The notes under the pieces are model-generated. The model searched no databases, was not told where the DNA came from, and saw nothing but the letters and a program-made list of their open reading frames with translations. 7,205 bases of DNA from an uncultured Lachnospiraceae bacterium. Lineage in GTDB: Bacteria; Bacillota; Clostridia; Lachnospirales; Lachnospiraceae. Where the stretch lies: the NCBI GenBank assembly GCA_902783445.1, contig CACZQX010000121.1:1-7205 (forward strand). Reading direction: 5' to 3'. Positions 6,530-7,205 of the stretch are shown one piece after another. Numbering within the stretch: position 1 is the stretch's first letter; each line of letters begins with the position of its first letter. The position numbers and the translations under genes are program-made.

Positions 6530-6565
6530 CTCCTACAACTCCTACAACTCCTACAACTCCTACAA
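6530..6565. repeat. Tandem repeat, four perfect copies of a 9-mer
   Basis: CTCCTACAA is repeated four times without a mismatch from 6530 to 6565, followed by a partial CTC. It lies between the two promoter-operator copies. The nearby 10-mer ACAACTCAGC, which begins in the last copy (6562-6571), recurs at 6581-6590. Such arrays can change copy number by slippage, which would alter the distance between the two operators by 9 bp per unit. Confidence 0.95.
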
Positions 6566-6602
6566 CTCAGCTCTCGGATTACAACTCAGCCTTTCTAACT
6601 AT

Positions 6603-6631
6603 AAAATAATCCATTTATGGAATTATGTCAA
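6603..6631 (-). promoter_or_regulatory. Promoter P2, upstream duplicate of P1
   Basis: The minus strand shows TTGACA (6631-6626), a 17-base spacer and TATTTT (6608-6603), the same architecture as P1 and 137 bp further upstream. A transcript from here would start near 6596, cross the tandem repeat and P1, and enter the peptide/5-TM/XRE operon. It could be active, or could serve mainly as a second repressor site. Confidence 0.55.
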
Positions 6632-6643
6632 GTATATTTTACA
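6626..6643. promoter_or_regulatory. Putative XRE operator, copy 2
   Basis: Identical 18-bp near-palindrome to that at 6489-6506, again covering the -35 box, here of P2. Exact conservation amid diverged flanks points to selection for protein binding. Two sites 137 bp apart would allow looping. Confidence 0.55.
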
Positions 6644-6730
6644 TTTTTCTATTAATTATTTTTATTTGTCTTATTTTCTACCAAAATCAACCCAATCTCA
6701 TACTTTCCGGCTCACTAGGCTTTTTCGGAT

Positions 6731-6752
6731 TTAGTTGACGCACGTCAAATAA
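6731..6752. promoter_or_regulatory. Palindromic operator 1 of the kinase gene
   Basis: Contains the perfect palindrome TTGACGCACGTCAA (6735-6748, six-base arms around CA), inside a 22-bp sequence repeated exactly at 6772-6793. It covers the -35 box. The binding protein is not identified; it differs from the site over the leftward promoters although both share the half TTGAC. Confidence 0.75.
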
Positions 6753-6763
6753 TATAATATAAT
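6735..6763 (+). promoter_or_regulatory. Sigma-A promoter of the kinase gene
   Basis: TTGACG (6735-6740), a spacer of exactly 17 bases and a perfect TATAAT (6758-6763) make a near-consensus vegetative promoter. The expected start is near 6770, giving a leader of about 36 bases before the ATG at 6806. The -35 lies within the first palindrome and the second palindrome lies just after the start, so the promoter is strong but probably tightly repressed. Confidence 0.85.
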
Positions 6764-6771
6764 TATTTTGA

Positions 6772-6793
6772 TTAGTTGACGCACGTCAAATAA
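6772..6793. promoter_or_regulatory. Palindromic operator 2 of the kinase gene
   Basis: Exact 22-bp copy of 6731-6752 with the palindrome at 6776-6789. It falls between the expected transcription start and the AAGGAG ribosome binding site (6792-6797), so a bound repressor would also block elongation. The centres are 41 bp apart, close to four helical turns, which places both sites on the same face of the DNA. Confidence 0.75.
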
Positions 6794-6805
6794 GGAGTGA
6801 TTATT

Positions 6806-7205
6806 ATGTTTAATGACATCATACTTGAACAGCAGGATTTGACCTATCTTAAGTGGTCCCATGTCCGAAACTCAAGCGGCACAGCCGGCACATTTTTAAA
6901 ATCACAGTCTAACCTTAAGGGTGAAAAAAAATATTACAAACTTTCAAATTTTGATGCTGCTAAGGGAATAATCGGACACGAATGCATTAATGAAATTATT
7001 GTTGACCGACTTCTCACCATTCTCGGAGTTGAACATTTAAACTACGAACTGATAAATGCTATAATTGAAATCGAAGGAAAGGAATATAACACCTTCCTGT
7101 GTGCCTCTTATGACTTTAAAAACAAAAACGAAAGCAAGGTTGCCTTAGACGATTATTATAGACTTAACGCAAATCCGGGCGAATCTCATTATGATTTTTG
7201 CAAAA
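6806..7205 (+). CDS. HipA/CtkA-like protein kinase, N-terminal part (runs off right edge)
   Basis: The ATG at 6806 follows AAGGAG by eight bases and opens a frame of 133 codons with no stop before the window ends. The product matches the N-lobe pattern of the HipA/CtkA Ser/Thr kinase family: a Ser/Gly loop SSGTAGTFLK (23-32), the ATP-lysine strand KYYKLSNFD (42-50, Lys45), then GHECINEIIVDRLLTILGVEHL (57-78) containing the conserved helix Glu, and IEGKEYNTFLCASYDF (89-104), comparable to the GTYKNKIVVACKDF segment that I recall from Helicobacter CtkA. It lacks the separate N-terminal subdomain of about 100 residues found in full HipA, so it is closer to CtkA or to the HipT kinase of split HipBST systems. 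The catalytic and Mg-binding residues of the C-lobe lie outside the window. No antitoxin-like gene stands upstream on this strand. An in-frame GTG at 6797 is unlikely, as it overlaps the ribosome site. Confidence 0.7.
   Translation, partial: MFNDIILEQQDLTYLKWSHVRNSSGTAGTFLKSQSNLKGEKKYYKLSNFDAAKGIIGHECINEIIVDRLLTILGVEHLNYELINAIIEIEGKEYNTFLCASYDFKNKNESKVALDDYYRLNANPGESHYDFCK

Larger units (their letters stand above)
6598..6664. repeat. Promoter-operator direct repeat, copy 2 (distal)
   Basis: Second copy of the block at 6461-6527, in the same orientation. It differs mainly in the promoter spacer, where this copy has a small palindrome CCATTTATGG (6611-6620) and copy 1 has CCTCCTCTGG. The divergence suggests an old duplication whose operator and -35 have been kept under selection. 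Confidence 0.85.
6407..6805. other. 399-bp divergent control region without a protein gene
   Basis: This stretch separates the leftward peptide/5-TM/XRE operon from the rightward kinase gene. It holds two leftward promoter-operator copies, a 9-bp tandem repeat between them, and a rightward promoter with two identical palindromes. Between about 6665 and 6730 I see nothing recognisable. A plus-strand open frame over 6349-6609 translates the tandem repeat as PTT-PTT-PTT and looks accidental. Confidence 0.8.

Noticed and set aside
6349..6609. Plus-strand frame of 86 codons with a PTT repeat
   Set aside because: It runs antisense through the peptide gene, the P1 operator and the non-coding 9-bp array, which yields an artificial PTTPTT tract. 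No ribosome binding site or family pattern is present.
6461..6664. CRISPR array or insertion-sequence ends
   Set aside because: There are only two long repeats, they are direct, they contain promoters, and no transposase, target duplication or regular spacers are seen.

Overview
The window looks like chromosome from a motile, low-GC Firmicute, most likely a Lachnospiraceae member (Butyrivibrio/Roseburia/Pseudobutyrivibrio-like). This is inferred from AT-rich DNA, strong GGAGG ribosome binding sites, a flagellin gene, and a giant helical protein of a type I associate with Lachnospiraceae flagellar loci (DUF6240, from memory). Nothing in the window gives a species.

Layout, left to right. (1) Positions 1-3332, minus strand: a large flagellum-associated protein of 1042 residues, followed 30 bp later by the start of a flagellin gene that runs off the left edge. 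(2) Positions 3333-3453: a compact intergenic region. A long stem-loop terminates the neighbouring ABC permease gene, and a sigma-28-like flagellar promoter appears to lie inside the same stem-loop. (3) Positions 3454-5399, minus strand: a two-gene ABC exporter of NatA/NatB type, with the start of the permease overlapping the end of the ATPase. (4) Positions 5400-5590: an intergenic region with three GGACA-type direct repeats, a small inverted repeat, and a strong hairpin whose T-tract points the wrong way for the genes around it. (5) Positions 5591-6406, minus strand: three overlapping genes, namely an unlisted 31-residue membrane peptide starting at TTG, a 5-TM membrane protein, and a 63-residue XRE-family repressor. 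(6) Positions 6407-6805: a dense 400 bp control region between divergent genes. It holds two diverged copies of a promoter-operator block facing left, a 9-bp tandem repeat between them, and a right-facing promoter bracketed by two identical palindromic operators. (7) From 6806 to the right edge, plus strand: the N-terminal 133 residues of a HipA/CtkA-like protein kinase.

How the parts may work together. The small peptide, 5-TM protein and XRE repressor look like a self-regulated membrane-coupled control module. The near-palindromic site covering the -35 box of both leftward promoters is the natural candidate for the repressor's operator. The ABC exporter follows on the same strand and may be a target or co-transcribed output, but 191 bp and a hairpin separate it. 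The kinase gene has its own tightly controlled promoter. The flagellar pair at the left is a separate unit, probably under sigma-28. The most notable points are the duplicated operator-promoter block, the hidden small ORF, the doubly operated kinase gene, and the promoter nested within a terminator.
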